Shown: positions 1-9,192 of the stretch, in pieces
Numbering within the stretch: the stretch's first letter is position 1
How the letters are laid out: each line of letters opens with the position of its first letter
Source of the DNA: Pseudomonas syringae
GTDB taxonomy: Bacteria > Pseudomonadota > Gammaproteobacteria > Pseudomonadales > Pseudomonadaceae
Assembly: GCF_023278085.1 (NCBI RefSeq)
Contig: NZ_CP066265.1
Coordinates: 434,001 to 498,000 of the forward strand
Direction of reading: 5' to 3'
Length of the DNA: 64,000 bases
Notes under the pieces: model-generated
Seen by the model: only the letters and a program-made list of their open reading frames with translations
Databases searched by the model: none
Told to the model about the DNA's origin: nothing
Made by a program: the position numbers and the translations under genes

Positions 1-274
1 CGATCTGGCTGTCCATCAGCACAATGGCGCTGATCCCGGTATCGCGTAACGCCCGGCCCGGCTGCATGGGGGCGAAGCCCTGCAGTTGCGCGCGGATATC
101 CGGAGAGGCGTTGCACAGCACCCAGTTCACGCCATCGTCGGACAGTGCAATGGAAGACTGGGTACGCGCTTGCGCCCGCAGGCTGCCATCGCGAAAACCT
201 GCGCAATTGACGCAGTTGCAGTTCCACTGGGGGAATCCACCGCCAGCAGCGGAACCTAGAATCTGGATGTACAT
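1..274 (-). CDS. pqqB: PqqB, PQQ biosynthesis protein (N-terminal part, runs off the window)
   Basis: The reverse strand from an ATG at 274 encodes [19 protein letters not shown] followed by a short Cys-rich stretch, the N-terminus typical of PqqB. PqqB belongs to the metallo-beta-lactamase fold superfamily and acts as an oxygenase on the PqqA-derived intermediate in pyrroloquinoline quinone synthesis. The gene follows pqqA on the same strand, and a GGGAGC sequence 5' of the ATG can serve as ribosome binding site. About 91 codons are visible; the rest lies outside the window. Confidence 0.93.
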   Translation of the reverse strand, partial: MYIQILGSAAGGGFPQWNCNCVNCAGFRDGSLRAQARTQSSIALSDDGVNWVLCNASPDIRAQLQGFAPMQPGRALRDTGISAIVLMDSQI

Positions 275-340
275 GTCAGCTCCCGGCACACAATCTGGAA
301 CAAAAAATAGCTCACAAGAATAAAAAACCATCACAACCAT

Positions 341-366
341 AAAAAAAGCCCCGGCGAACCGAGGCT
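341..366 (-). terminator. Hairpin terminator/attenuator between pqqA and pqqB
   Basis: On the reverse strand an 8-bp stem (AGCCTCGG paired with CCGGGGCT, one G-T pair) closed by a TTCG tetraloop is followed by seven T. This is a canonical intrinsic terminator. It lies between pqqA and pqqB, so it probably lowers transcription of pqqB and later genes relative to the PqqA peptide. Confidence 0.85.
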
Positions 367-382
367 TCACAGCGCACTGAAA

Positions 383-457
383 TCAACGGCTTGCGAAGTA
401 CATGGTGACTTCAAAACCGATACGCAAATCAGTGTAAGCAGGTTTAGTCCACGACAT
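383..457 (-). CDS. pqqA: PqqA, precursor peptide of PQQ
   Basis: A 24-residue ORF on the reverse strand, too short for ordinary ORF callers, starts [12 protein letters not shown] and ends in FASR. It holds the EVTMY motif in which Glu16 and Tyr20 are cross-linked by PqqE and become the PQQ skeleton. A strong GAGGAG ribosome binding site lies 6-7 bases before the ATG, fitting the high expression expected of a substrate peptide. It sits between pqqF (upstream, same strand) and pqqB, the arrangement found in the P. syringae group. A terminator follows directly. Confidence 0.97.
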
Positions 458-610
458 AAAAATCTCCTCGGATAAGTGCAGCGGTGGGTGACTACATCTT
501 AGTGCATCGTTGAAGGCATACGTTCAGATGCTTAGGGAGCTATGTTACTCATTTTAACAATTCAGCAGGGCCAGAATCTGCATGAAAGACCATTACCGTT
601 CAGGTAAGGA

Positions 611-2914
611 TCAGATGCTGGCCGCAGGGGCCGGGCGATTGGCCACAATCAGCCAGCCGCCCGTGGCGTCGATCAATTGATCGCTGGCCGCCAGTAACGA
701 GTGTGTATCCAGATTTGACAGAGCACTGCGCAGTGCTTGCGCATGATCGCCTTGATGCCCTGCAAGGCAGGCGTGCCACTGCAGGTCGGCGTGCTGCTGA
801 TCGGGCATGTTCATGGGGTCGAACTGTGCTGACAGCGCCTGGATCTGCTCGGGCAGATCGGTGCCGCGAACGAGATCCTGCAGTGCGCCGATGAAGGCTT
901 CGATGTGCTGGAACAATTGCTCGGTGGTACAGGTGGGCGACTGAACGCCAAACAGCATACCGGTCCGTCCGGCGATTTGTCTGATGCCGCTAAATACCGC
1001 GTAACCCAGTTGCAATTCGACTCGCAGCTTTTGGTAGAACGGTGCCTGCAGCAGGTGCGCCAGCATACGCCACGCGGCCTGGTCTTCTGCAGATTCGCTG
1101 GGAGCGGGACAAAACACCAGCACCGCGTCTTCCGAAGAGGACGATGCTTCAGTCGCCCAGCGTTTGCCTTTTTGAATGGCGGGCAGCGTCAACGGGGTTG
1201 TTTGTGGCGTTCCGGGGCTTGCGTCCAGTGCCGCGTTGATCAGCGCCTGAGTGGCGGCGCAGCAGCCGTGAGTAAAGCTGATCCAGCGCGAGTCAGCCCA
1301 AAGGGTGTGCAGATCGTCGACCGTCTGCTTGCTCTCGGTGTTCAGCGCGTGATCAGCAAGCCGCTTGAGCAACTGACGAATGGGAATCAACGCGGGCTCG
1401 GCCTCGCGCACAAGCGTTGCCGAAGACGGTTGGCGTAGCCGCCGCAAGCTGTGCGTGAGGATGTCGGCCATGGGCGCCCGCAGACCGTTCAACTGCAGTT
1501 GCCAGAACGGGCCATACGCGCTGAACGTGACGATCACACCGGCTTGTCGGGCCTCCTCAATCAAGTCTTTCAGGCTGACATTGAGCGACTGCCAGAGCGC
1601 GGGTTGTGGTGATGACAGCTCCCAGCGCACATAAAGCGCTGCTTCAGCGCCGTCATTCGGGGTTGAACTCAAAAACGGATTGGGCGACGGCAGACGCCAG
1701 TCAGTGTGTTGGTCGTCCGACTTATCCACTGCCGCTAAAGTGATCAGGGCGCCTGACGTGAGTTGTTCAAGCAAAACGCGGAGTGCCGTTGCGCCGTGTG
1801 CGCTTAATTGCGCCGGCAGCGCATGGCAATGGTGATGCGCCAGCGCCAAAGGTCCGCACAGGTGCAGACGCCGCTGTTGCAGACGCTGATATTCTTCGAT
1901 CAGCGCAGGCCAACGGGGCTTGAAGAACTCAAGCCAGCTGAAGAGCAGGGTGCTTATGAGGCCAGCGTTCGCCAGGGCGCCTTTGCACTCGACATCCAGC
2001 AGCAGTTGCCCATCGAACTGATACAGCGGCGAGGCTTTCAGCGATTCGGTCAGGCCTCTTTCGATCAGTTCGGCGACCAGCCCGCCGGGCTGTGCGTTGT
2101 TCAGCCAGTGACAGAGAAACGCTACTGCCTCGTCTGCCCGTTCCGGCAAACCTTCGCAGGCGAACAGCAGATGTTTCTGGTCGCCTGTTTGTCGAGGGCT
2201 GGTTGAGCGAGTGTGTAGCGGCGGAGGCGGCTGTTGTTTGAGCTTTTTTCCGCTGGCGAATAGCGCGCCGTATTTTTTTGCCAACGTCTCCAGCTCAGTC
2301 AAGGATTGCGGCCCGCTCAGGCACAGGGTCATCTGTCCGGCTTGATAAAAACGGCTGTAGAAGTCGTTCAACGCCCGTTGAAATGCCGGGTTGGGCACTG
2401 ACAGGCTGTAGCGATTGCCTGCATGGAAACCGCGCAGCGGATGCTGTGGATTGATCGGCGCGAGCAAGCGCATGTGGTGCTGTGCTTCAACATCGCCCAG
2501 CCACGCGATGAACTCGGCGTGCAGCACTTCGCGTTCGCGCAATTGATCGGCAAGGGTCATGCGCGGCCGGGCGAGCATGTCGCACAGGCGCTCCAGTCCT
2601 TGGGCGAAGGCTGCTTGCGGCAGCTCGAAGAAAAAGTCGGTGGTGCGCTCGCGGGTGCTGGCATTCACCTGGCCGCCATGACGCTGCACGAACGTCATCA
2701 GGTTTTCCCCGGACGAAAAACGCTCGGTGCCGAGGAAAAACAGATGCTCCAGAAAATGCGCCAGCCCGGGCCACGCGTGCGGCACGTCATGACTGCCCGC
2801 CGCGACCCGCAACGAGGCCGCGCTACGTTTGAGCCGCGAGTCGTGACACACAATCACACTCAGCCCGTTGGCCAGCGTGATGCGTCGGGTGTCAGCGGGT
2901 TGCGGGGCAGGCAT
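611..2914 (-). CDS. pqqF: PqqF, M16-family zinc protease of PQQ biosynthesis
   Basis: This 767-residue protein has the inverted zinc motif HFLEH of the M16 (pitrilysin/insulinase) family at residues 53-57, inside the usual PGLAHFLEHLFFLGT context, followed by the N-terminal M16 domain and a long, weakly conserved C-terminal half. PqqF is thought to work with PqqG-like partners to cut the modified PqqA peptide and release the cross-linked Glu-Tyr. Its position just upstream of pqqA on the same strand, 153 bp away, separates it from other M16 proteases. The start is an ATG; the length is normal for PqqF. Confidence 0.93.
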   Translation of the reverse strand: MPAPQPADTRRITLANGLSVIVCHDSRLKRSAASLRVAAGSHDVPHAWPGLAHFLEHLFFLGTERFSSGENLMTFVQRHGGQVNASTRERTTDFFFELPQAAFAQGLERLCDMLARPRMTLADQLREREVLHAEFIAWLGDVEAQHHMRLLAPINPQHPLRGFHAGNRYSLSVPNPAFQRALNDFYSRFYQAGQMTLCLSGPQSLTELETLAKKYGALFASGKKLKQQPPPPLHTRSTSPRQTGDQKHLLFACEGLPERADEAVAFLCHWLNNAQPGGLVAELIERGLTESLKASPLYQFDGQLLLDVECKGALANAGLISTLLFSWLEFFKPRWPALIEEYQRLQQRRLHLCGPLALAHHHCHALPAQLSAHGATALRVLLEQLTSGALITLAAVDKSDDQHTDWRLPSPNPFLSSTPNDGAEAALYVRWELSSPQPALWQSLNVSLKDLIEEARQAGVIVTFSAYGPFWQLQLNGLRAPMADILTHSLRRLRQPSSATLVREAEPALIPIRQLLKRLADHALNTESKQTVDDLHTLWADSRWISFTHGCCAATQALINAALDASPGTPQTTPLTLPAIQKGKRWATEASSSSEDAVLVFCPAPSESAEDQAAWRMLAHLLQAPFYQKLRVELQLGYAVFSGIRQIAGRTGMLFGVQSPTCTTEQLFQHIEAFIGALQDLVRGTDLPEQIQALSAQFDPMNMPDQQHADLQWHACLAGHQGDHAQALRSALSNLDTHSLLAASDQLIDATGGWLIVANRPAPAASI

Positions 2915-2993
2915 GAGTGCGTCCGGAAGGGCTTGGGAATCTGAGCGTCATGCTAGCGGATTAGCAGCCAGGTTCGCGAGCATGCTGAAGAGT

Positions 2994-3106
2994 GGACGCG
3001 GAGCGTCCAGAACTGCATGCCCACGCGGAGCATGGGCACGATGGGAATCGGTGGATTAGCGTGCCGACGCTCCGCGTCGGAACGCATCTCGTGACGCTCT
3101 GCGTAA
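2994..3106. repeat. Cluster of four short palindromes with a GCGGAGC core
   Basis: Four palindromes share the core ACGCGGAGC (or its complement) with different paired arms: GGACGCGGAGCGTCC at 2994-3008, a 21-bp one at 3018-3038 with arms TGCCCA/TGGGCA, CCGACGCTCCGCGTCGG at 3064-3080, and an imperfect one at 3091-3106. They lie between the 3' end of the nitrilase-family gene and the start of pqqF. The same family recurs at 46.9-47.2 kb. They resemble REP-type intergenic repeats of the P. syringae group. Confidence 0.7.
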
Positions 3107-3133
3107 TCTCCACGCCGCGCTGTGCATGCAGCG

Positions 3134-3940
3134 TCAGCTCTGGCTTTTGCTCAGTGACGCGTACAGCTCTGGCCGACGATCCGCAAAGTAGTCATTGGCG
3201 CTTCTGGCTTGCGTCAACAGTGCCTTGTCCAGCGTGCCGATCATCAGTGTTTTATCCGGGCCTGCCAGTGCCGGGCGGCTGCCGTCCGGGGCGCAGAGGC
3301 TGCTGAGCCCGCAATAGACAATCTCGCCCTCGCTGCCGCAGTAGTTGGCGTACACCACGTAACAGTGATTCTCGAACGCTCGCGCCCGTACGGTCACGTC
3401 GCAGACGAAATCGTAAGGCACCATGTTCGCCGTCGGCACCAGAATCAGCTCGGCACCGGCCAAGGCCAGGCGGCGGGTGTTTTCGGGAAACTCGACGTCG
3501 TAACAAATCAACAAGCCGAGTCGCCAGCCGTTCAGCTCGACCACCGGGAAATGATCCTCGCCTGCCGTGAACATCGACTTGTCCAACCCGCTAAACAGAT
3601 GCGTCTTGCGGTAGTTGCACAGGCGTGTGCCATGACTGTCGATCAGTTGCACGGCATTGTAGATCTGCTGATCGGCCCCGCGCTCCGGATAGCCGTACAG
3701 GATGGCGATGCCGTTGGCCTGGGCAATGGCGGCAATGTGCGTCGCCGCCGGGCCATTCTGCGCTTGTGCCAGCTCACTGACTGCCTGTGCGCCGATGTTG
3801 TAGCCGGTCAGAAACATCTCCGGACAGATCAGCACCTGCACGCCTTGTGCCGCGGCTACGATAGCCTGCTGTTCCAGTCGGGTCAGGTTGCCACTGACAT
3901 CCAGCGGCAAGGGAGGGCATTGATACAGCGCAACGCGCAT
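3134..3940 (-). CDS. davA: 5-aminopentanamidase (delta-aminovaleramidase), nitrilase superfamily
   Basis: The 268-residue protein is a carbon-nitrogen hydrolase with the catalytic triad visible: Glu41 (CPEMFLTGYN), Lys112 (YRKTHLF) and Cys146 (LLICYDVEFPE). It closely resembles DavA of P. putida, which hydrolyses 5-aminopentanamide to 5-aminovalerate and ammonia. The preceding gene on the same strand, 15 bp away, encodes lysine 2-monooxygenase, which makes that substrate, so the two form one operon for L-lysine catabolism. The enzyme should be cytoplasmic. An indole-acetamide hydrolase role is less likely because those enzymes are of the amidase-signature family. Confidence 0.9.
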   Translation of the reverse strand: MRVALYQCPPLPLDVSGNLTRLEQQAIVAAAQGVQVLICPEMFLTGYNIGAQAVSELAQAQNGPAATHIAAIAQANGIAILYGYPERGADQQIYNAVQLIDSHGTRLCNYRKTHLFSGLDKSMFTAGEDHFPVVELNGWRLGLLICYDVEFPENTRRLALAGAELILVPTANMVPYDFVCDVTVRARAFENHCYVVYANYCGSEGEIVYCGLSSLCAPDGSRPALAGPDKTLMIGTLDKALLTQARSANDYFADRRPELYASLSKSQS

Positions 3941-3955
3941 GGTGTTTTCCTTCTG

Positions 3956-5635
3956 TCAGTCAGCCAGCGCAATCGGGCCGATTTCATGGAACGCGTCGCC
4001 AGGGCCAGGGTTGTCGGCGTGGGTCTTGCCACCGAAGTGATTCATGATGCCCCACACCGCGTTCAGCGACGTCTGTACCGCGCCTTCGACCCAGGCTGGC
4101 GTCCACGACACATCGTCACCGGCGATGAACAGGCCGCGCTGTTCGCTGGGCATGTCCTGCTGCATGAAGTGCGCGTACATGCGCTGGTTATAGCGGTAAT
4201 GACCCGGCAGCGCACCCTTGAAAGCACCTAGGAAATGCGGGTCGGCTTCCCACGAAACAGTGATCGGATCGCCTATGATGCGCGCCGCAATGTCCACTTT
4301 CGGGTAGATCTTCTTCAGCGCATCCAGCGCCAGTTTCACGCGCTTTTCGATAGGCTGCGGCAGCATCTTCAGCGCGTCGCTCATCCATGAGTAGGACAAG
4401 CAAATCACGCCCGGCTTGTCGTCGCCGTTGTCGAACAGGTAAGTGCCGCGAGTCAGGCGGTCGGTGAGGGTCATGCTCATCAGGTCGCGACCGGTTTCCG
4501 GGTCTTTGTCTTTCCAGAACGGCCGGTCGACCATCACGAAGGTTTTTGATGACTGCATGTAACGTGTGCGGTCCAGCGCCATCCACATCTTCTGCGAGAA
4601 CAGCGATTCCTCGCACTCGATCTGGGTGGTCAGCAGCCAGCTCTGGCAAGTGGTCAGCACTGCCGCATACTGCCGGGTGTCGCCCCAGTTATCGGTGACA
4701 CTGAAGTTGCCGTCCTCGGCCCGGGCAATGCGCTTGACGCCGGTACGCGGTGCGCCACGATGCAACGATGACAGGCTGGTGCCCTTGGGCCAGTGTGCGC
4801 AACGTTCCGGCACATGGTTCCACAGCCCGACCGGTACTTGCTGCACGCCGCCGACGATCAGGTGCTGGTGTTCGTCGCAGTTGGTCATGACCACGCGGAA
4901 GATTTCCAGCATCGAATTGGGGAAGTCCGAATCCCATCCACCTGTGCCGAAACCAACCTGGCCGAACACTTCGCGATGGTAGAACGATAGCTTGGCGAAG
5001 GCTTCGGAGGTGGCGACAAAGTCATAGAACGTGCGGTCGTCCCACAGCGGCACCAGCCTGTTCCACAGCTCTTTGAGACGCGGCACATCGCGGTCGCGAA
5101 TCGCCTGCTGGATGTCGGCGAATTGCGAGCCGCTTTCCAGTGCATCAGCCCAGGCGTCAGCGACTTCCTGAAACAGCGCAGGCAAGTCCGAGAGCATCTG
5201 GGCGTAATACGTGGTGCCTTCCAGGTCGATAACAGTGCTGCCGGACGCCGCCGTCAGCGGGTTGGGAAACGGCCTGGACTCCAGGCCCAGCTTGTCGACG
5301 TAATGAAAGAATGCGGTCGAAGACACTGGAAAACGCATACCGCCCAGTTCGGCCACGATGCCCTTGGCGCCTTCGAACTCTTGCGAGCGCAGACGACCGC
5401 CCATTTTCGAGGCTTCGTATACGACCGGCTTGAGGCCCATCTTCATCAGTTCGTAAGCGGCCACCAGCCCGGCGATACCGGCACCGACGATCGCTACTTC
5501 CGCGCCATGATGCTCCGCCGGAATACTGCCCAGACCTTTCGGATGCTCGATCCAGTCATCGAAGGCAAAGGGGAAATCCGGGCCGAACAGGGTGATCGGC
5601 TTTTTGCCGTTGGCGGGGTGACGATTGGTTTTCAT
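3956..5635 (-). CDS. davB: L-lysine 2-monooxygenase, flavin amine oxidase family
   Basis: This 559-residue flavoprotein has the FAD dinucleotide-binding motif GAGIAG at residues 51-56 with the ribose-binding Glu74 and the following GGR (79-81). The whole sequence, including the N-terminal HPANGKKPITLFGPDFPFAF stretch and the C-terminal FIAGDDVSWTPAWVEGA, strongly resembles DavB of P. putida. It decarboxylates and oxidises L-lysine to 5-aminopentanamide. Related tryptophan 2-monooxygenases (IaaM) are often confused with it; the DavA partner and the Lrp regulator next door favour lysine. The length matches DavB. Confidence 0.9.
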   Translation of the reverse strand: MKTNRHPANGKKPITLFGPDFPFAFDDWIEHPKGLGSIPAEHHGAEVAIVGAGIAGLVAAYELMKMGLKPVVYEASKMGGRLRSQEFEGAKGIVAELGGMRFPVSSTAFFHYVDKLGLESRPFPNPLTAASGSTVIDLEGTTYYAQMLSDLPALFQEVADAWADALESGSQFADIQQAIRDRDVPRLKELWNRLVPLWDDRTFYDFVATSEAFAKLSFYHREVFGQVGFGTGGWDSDFPNSMLEIFRVVMTNCDEHQHLIVGGVQQVPVGLWNHVPERCAHWPKGTSLSSLHRGAPRTGVKRIARAEDGNFSVTDNWGDTRQYAAVLTTCQSWLLTTQIECEESLFSQKMWMALDRTRYMQSSKTFVMVDRPFWKDKDPETGRDLMSMTLTDRLTRGTYLFDNGDDKPGVICLSYSWMSDALKMLPQPIEKRVKLALDALKKIYPKVDIAARIIGDPITVSWEADPHFLGAFKGALPGHYRYNQRMYAHFMQQDMPSEQRGLFIAGDDVSWTPAWVEGAVQTSLNAVWGIMNHFGGKTHADNPGPGDAFHEIGPIALAD

Positions 5636-5788
5636 GACTGACCTTGGTAGGCAACGGCGAAAAACAACAGTCTAGAGAATGACGCGCGCGTTAATAAGAC
5701 GCAAAGTGTCGTCACTATGATGGTTATTTGTGCGAAGTGACGAAGCGTCGCTGCGATTTGTAGGGTTCGGCATGATTGCTTGTCGCAG

Positions 5789-6256
5789 TCAGACCGGCTG
5801 CCCGCGATCAATCTTGCTGCTGAGGATGATTGATGTGGTGGTTTTCTCGACGCCATCCACGCTGCCGATCAGGTCGAGCAGCTCATCCAGCTGTTCAGGA
5901 GAGTCGGTGCGCAGCCAGGCCACGTAATCGAACTCGCCACTGACCGCACACAATTGCTGAACCTGTGCCAGCGCACTCAGGCGGCGCAGCACTTCCTTGC
6001 CCGACCGGGGTTGCACGGTGATGCCGACATACGCCTGTAATCCACCGTCGACCACCCGCTGGCCAAGGCGCACGCCGTAGCCGGTAATCGCCTTGCTGCT
6101 TTCCAGCCGTGCCAGCCGCGAGGTCACTGTGGTGCGCGCGATGCCCAGTTGGCGAGCCAGCATGGCAACGCTTTCACGTGCATTGATTTGCAAGGCGGCG
6201 ATCAGTTTGCGATCAATTTCATCCAGCGCGGGTGGACGTGTGTCAGGCACGGGCAT
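5789..6256 (-). CDS. Lrp/AsnC-family transcriptional regulator
   Basis: The protein (about 155 residues from the ATG at 6256) has the N-terminal AsnC helix-turn-helix (LDEIDRKLIAAL, then ARTTVTSRLARLE) and a C-terminal RAM ligand-binding domain (AYVGITVQPRSGKEVLRRL, then GEFDYVAWLRTDSPEQL). A longer frame begins with TTG at 6292 and would overlap the next gene; the ATG is preferred because AAGGA lies just before it and the frame then begins four bases after the previous stop codon. In other pseudomonads this gene accompanies davBA, so it probably senses lysine or a breakdown product. Confidence 0.9.
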   Translation of the reverse strand: MPVPDTRPPALDEIDRKLIAALQINARESVAMLARQLGIARTTVTSRLARLESSKAITGYGVRLGQRVVDGGLQAYVGITVQPRSGKEVLRRLSALAQVQQLCAVSGEFDYVAWLRTDSPEQLDELLDLIGSVDGVEKTTTSIILSSKIDRGQPV

Positions 6257-6260
6257 TTCC

Positions 6261-7406
6261 TTAAAACTTCCAGCGCTTGGCGGTCTTGGCAAGACGCGCC
6301 TGCAACCCGTCCAGGTTGTGCCCCAACTGTTGAGTCATCAAGTGATAGCCCATCAGTTCGGCAGGAATGACCGGCTGCATCGCTGGCGTTTCGGTAGCTT
6401 CCGTCGTGCGTGCCAGACGTTCGGTCGCACCGGTTTGCAGGGCACGGGCCATGCCGATCAGTTGGCGGCGAATCTGTCGGTAATCACCGTCCAGCGATGC
6501 CTTCAACGACTCGTCGGCTATTTGATTCAGGTTCGCGGGGCGAATGTTGGCGAGAATTTCCAGCGTGCTGAGGCACATCCGGAAATGTCCCTGAATGGCG
6601 TCCAGCTCGACCATGGACATCTTCACTTCCTTGGACACCGACGGCAGCAACGAGCGCAATTGCAGCATGGTCGCGTTGAGCCTGGCGGTCAGTTTCAAAT
6701 GCTCATCAGCCGTGACTGGCTGGCCTTGCACGATGCGCCCATAGACCTTTGCGCAGTCACGCAGGCCGCTGGCCAGGTTGTAGCGCCAGGAAAACACGGC
6801 GTACAACGGCAGCGCGAAGGAGAACGCCAGTGCCAGCGCGATACCGATCAGGATGTCCACGGTGCGCCACAGCCCGTCGCTGATCGGGTTGTAACCGTGC
6901 CCGGCCACGATAAACAGGGTGATCGCCGACAGCAGCGCGGTATACCCGCCCTTGCCAATAGCGTGGTAAGCGAAGAAACCGCACAGCACCGACATCATCG
7001 CGTAGGTCAGCAGCGGCATTTCCAGATAGCCCTGCTGCACCACCACAATCAGACCCAGCCCGGCCCCGATCAGCGTGCCATAGGCCCGCTCCACGGATTT
7101 CTTGCCGATGTTGCCGTGGTGCTGCAAGCCACCGATCACGATCAGCATGGTGACCGACGCCCACTCGCCATGCGGCAGGTTGAGGCCCGTGGTCAGCAGG
7201 ATGGTCACCAGCAGCCCGATGGCAATCCGCGCCGCATGGATCAGCCGCGCATGCCGGTAACGGCGATACGGGTCCAGCAAAGGACGCAGAACAGGGCGAA
7301 GCCAGGAGGGTATGAAAGCAGAGCGCGAATTCGTCATGCGTAAAGAGACCGCGAGGGTAGGGAAGAAATCCCTGATTGGATGATGGTATTTGTCAGTAAG
7401 CCACAT
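6261..7406 (-). CDS. FUSC-family inner-membrane protein (aromatic acid exporter-like)
   Basis: The 381-residue protein starts with a basic stretch and then has about six hydrophobic segments (for example residues 60-77, 84-94, 105-125, 130-170 and 188-206), followed by a cytoplasmic C-terminal half rich in helices. This is the fusaric acid resistance (FUSC)/AaeB half-transporter layout; the substrate is unknown. Its stop codon lies four bases before the Lrp regulator start, so the two are probably co-transcribed. Start choice is uncertain: no strong ribosome binding site precedes the ATG at 7406 or the in-frame ATG at 7337. Confidence 0.8.
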   Translation of the reverse strand: MWLTDKYHHPIRDFFPTLAVSLRMTNSRSAFIPSWLRPVLRPLLDPYRRYRHARLIHAARIAIGLLVTILLTTGLNLPHGEWASVTMLIVIGGLQHHGNIGKKSVERAYGTLIGAGLGLIVVVQQGYLEMPLLTYAMMSVLCGFFAYHAIGKGGYTALLSAITLFIVAGHGYNPISDGLWRTVDILIGIALALAFSFALPLYAVFSWRYNLASGLRDCAKVYGRIVQGQPVTADEHLKLTARLNATMLQLRSLLPSVSKEVKMSMVELDAIQGHFRMCLSTLEILANIRPANLNQIADESLKASLDGDYRQIRRQLIGMARALQTGATERLARTTEATETPAMQPVIPAELMGYHLMTQQLGHNLDGLQARLAKTAKRWKF

Positions 7407-7639
7407 CTGACAGGAGATGGGTGGAGATTGTTGCCGATCAGCACGAGCACTATCGCCTGGCTTATCGGACAGTAAAGGCGCTCCTCGGGTGGCGAAAGGC
7501 AGTTTTAAGGCTATTTAAGGTTGCTTTATATGCCGCTTTATGAGGTTTAAAGTGTGATTTCGTGATTCATTATCTCCGCGTTCATGATTACGAATGTGCT
7601 ACTTTGTTGATCCTCGTGTCTGCTTGCTGGTAACTGCTG

Positions 7640-7963
7640 ATGAAGGCTTTTTTCCCCGTTCAAAGCACTGACACGCTTTTGCGGATTGCTCTGCTGGTGA
7701 AGCAGGCCAGGCTGCAACAAGGCGTCCGCCAGATTGACCTCGCCGAGCGGCTGGGTATTTCGCTGCGCACGTTTCGCCGTATCGAAGCCGGCAGCGCAGA
7801 CGGCGTATCGCTGCGCGACTTTATGTTGGTGGTCTGGGCCCTGGGTGTGTCGGAGCGTTTGTTTCAGGGGCTCAGGGAAGACGCATCGTTCAGTGTGGAG
7901 CAGCTTGAGGCCGCTGACCGTAAGCGGGTTCGTCTGCCCAGGAACAAGCCGGAGGACTTCTGA
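7640..7963 (+). CDS. HipB-like antitoxin, XRE-family DNA-binding protein
   Basis: The 107-residue protein carries a Cro/C1-type helix-turn-helix at about residues 20-70 (LAERLGISLRTFRRIEAGSADGVSLRDFM). The next gene is a HipA-family kinase, overlapping by one base (TGATG), so the two are translationally coupled as in hipBA toxin-antitoxin operons. It should neutralise the HipA-like protein and repress its own promoter; I did not find a clear inverted-repeat operator in the 230 bp upstream. Confidence 0.85.
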   Translation: MKAFFPVQSTDTLLRIALLVKQARLQQGVRQIDLAERLGISLRTFRRIEAGSADGVSLRDFMLVVWALGVSERLFQGLREDASFSVEQLEAADRKRVRLPRNKPEDF

Positions 7964-9189
7964 TGGCTCAGGCTTACATCTACATGGAATGCCCTGTCAG
8001 TGGACAGACGCTTACGCTGGGCAAACTGACGATTCTGGCCGGGGTCGGAACGTTTCAGTATTCGCCTGACGCGGTGCAGGAAAATATCTGGGTGCCGGAT
8101 CCGTTCAGGTATCCATTGTCCACGCGTTCTTATTCTGTAACTAAAAATGGCGGCGTGCCCGGCTTCATTGATGACGCCATGCCCGATGGCTGGGGAGAGC
8201 GGTTGTTGCACCGCGTCGAAAGGGGCCCATTGGATTCTATTCAACTGCTGCTCAAATCCCCGAACGGTGACAGAGCGGGCAATATCATGGCTGGCGTGGC
8301 TCGCGAGCCGCAGCCCGGGTTGGGTCAGACGCCTCCGAAAGCCTTACACGCCAAAGGTCTTGATCAGTTCATCGACGCCTGCGAAGCAATCTATGACAGC
8401 CAGCTCAGTGCCGAGCAACTGGAAGCCCTGAAGGTCAGGGATCAGCGATCTTCAGCGGGTGGCGCTCGTCCAAAGCGTACCTATCTGGGGGACAAAAAAC
8501 TGATTCTGGCAAAGCCTAGGGATACATTCGATCACTATGATCTGCCCTCTGTGGAACATGCCTGCATGACGTTCGCAGGGCTTAAAGGGCTTCAGGCAGC
8601 CAACACCTCCCTATACCGTGGCGAAAGAATCAATACGCTTCTGATCGAGCGCTTCGACCGGACGTTTGATGAGCAGACCGGCCGTTTCAGAAGGCTGCCG
8701 ATGCTCAGTGGGCTGACTCTTCTGGATGCCGAGTGGAAAGCGCGTAGCCATCCTGATTGGCAATACGCAGCGCTCGCTGATGAGCTCTATCGTCGTGGTG
8801 CCCCGGGTCAGGACCGGCGAGAGTTGTATCGGCGCATGGCTTACAACGTGCTGGTCGGCAACGCCGATGACCATCCCCGCAACCACGCGGTTATCTGGAA
8901 AGACGGCACCTGGCGGCTTTCGCCCATGTACGACGTATTGCCGATACTGGACGTAGGGCCTGCTCAGGCACTCGCCATGTCCGTCGGCATCGAAGGGCCG
9001 CGGCTCAATCGAGGTAACCTGTTGAGCCAGTACCGTCACTTTGGACTGAGCAGGTCAGAAGCCGAAGCCGCGCTGGATGAAGTAGCGGGTTGGGAAGCTG
9101 AATTGCATGACTATTACAGCCAGTTCCTTGCTGGAGCAGAACTGGATGCTGCGGTCACCGCGACCAGCGGGGCACGCTTGAAGCGTTAG
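7963..9189 (+). CDS. HipA-family serine/threonine kinase toxin
   Basis: The 408-residue protein has the HipA family hallmarks: the N-terminal subdomain 1, the Gly-rich SAGGARPK loop at 164-171 (equivalent to the autophosphorylated Ser loop of HipA), the catalytic NADDHPRNH motif at 300-308 (Asp302, Asn307) and the metal-binding YDVLP at 323-327. HipA kinases phosphorylate aminoacyl-tRNA synthetases (GltX in E. coli) and induce growth arrest. All key residues are present, so the toxin appears intact. It forms an operon with the XRE antitoxin upstream. The actual target in this organism cannot be read from the sequence. Confidence 0.88.
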   Translation: MAQAYIYMECPVSGQTLTLGKLTILAGVGTFQYSPDAVQENIWVPDPFRYPLSTRSYSVTKNGGVPGFIDDAMPDGWGERLLHRVERGPLDSIQLLLKSPNGDRAGNIMAGVAREPQPGLGQTPPKALHAKGLDQFIDACEAIYDSQLSAEQLEALKVRDQRSSAGGARPKRTYLGDKKLILAKPRDTFDHYDLPSVEHACMTFAGLKGLQAANTSLYRGERINTLLIERFDRTFDEQTGRFRRLPMLSGLTLLDAEWKARSHPDWQYAALADELYRRGAPGQDRRELYRRMAYNVLVGNADDHPRNHAVIWKDGTWRLSPMYDVLPILDVGPAQALAMSVGIEGPRLNRGNLLSQYRHFGLSRSEAEAALDEVAGWEAELHDYYSQFLAGAELDAAVTATSGARLKR

Positions 9190-9192
9190 CAA

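Noticed and set aside
3956..5635. Tryptophan 2-monooxygenase (IaaM) for auxin synthesis
   Set aside because: The protein resembles lysine 2-monooxygenase throughout and is paired with a nitrilase-type amidase (DavA) and Lrp regulator; IaaM is paired with an amidase-signature enzyme.
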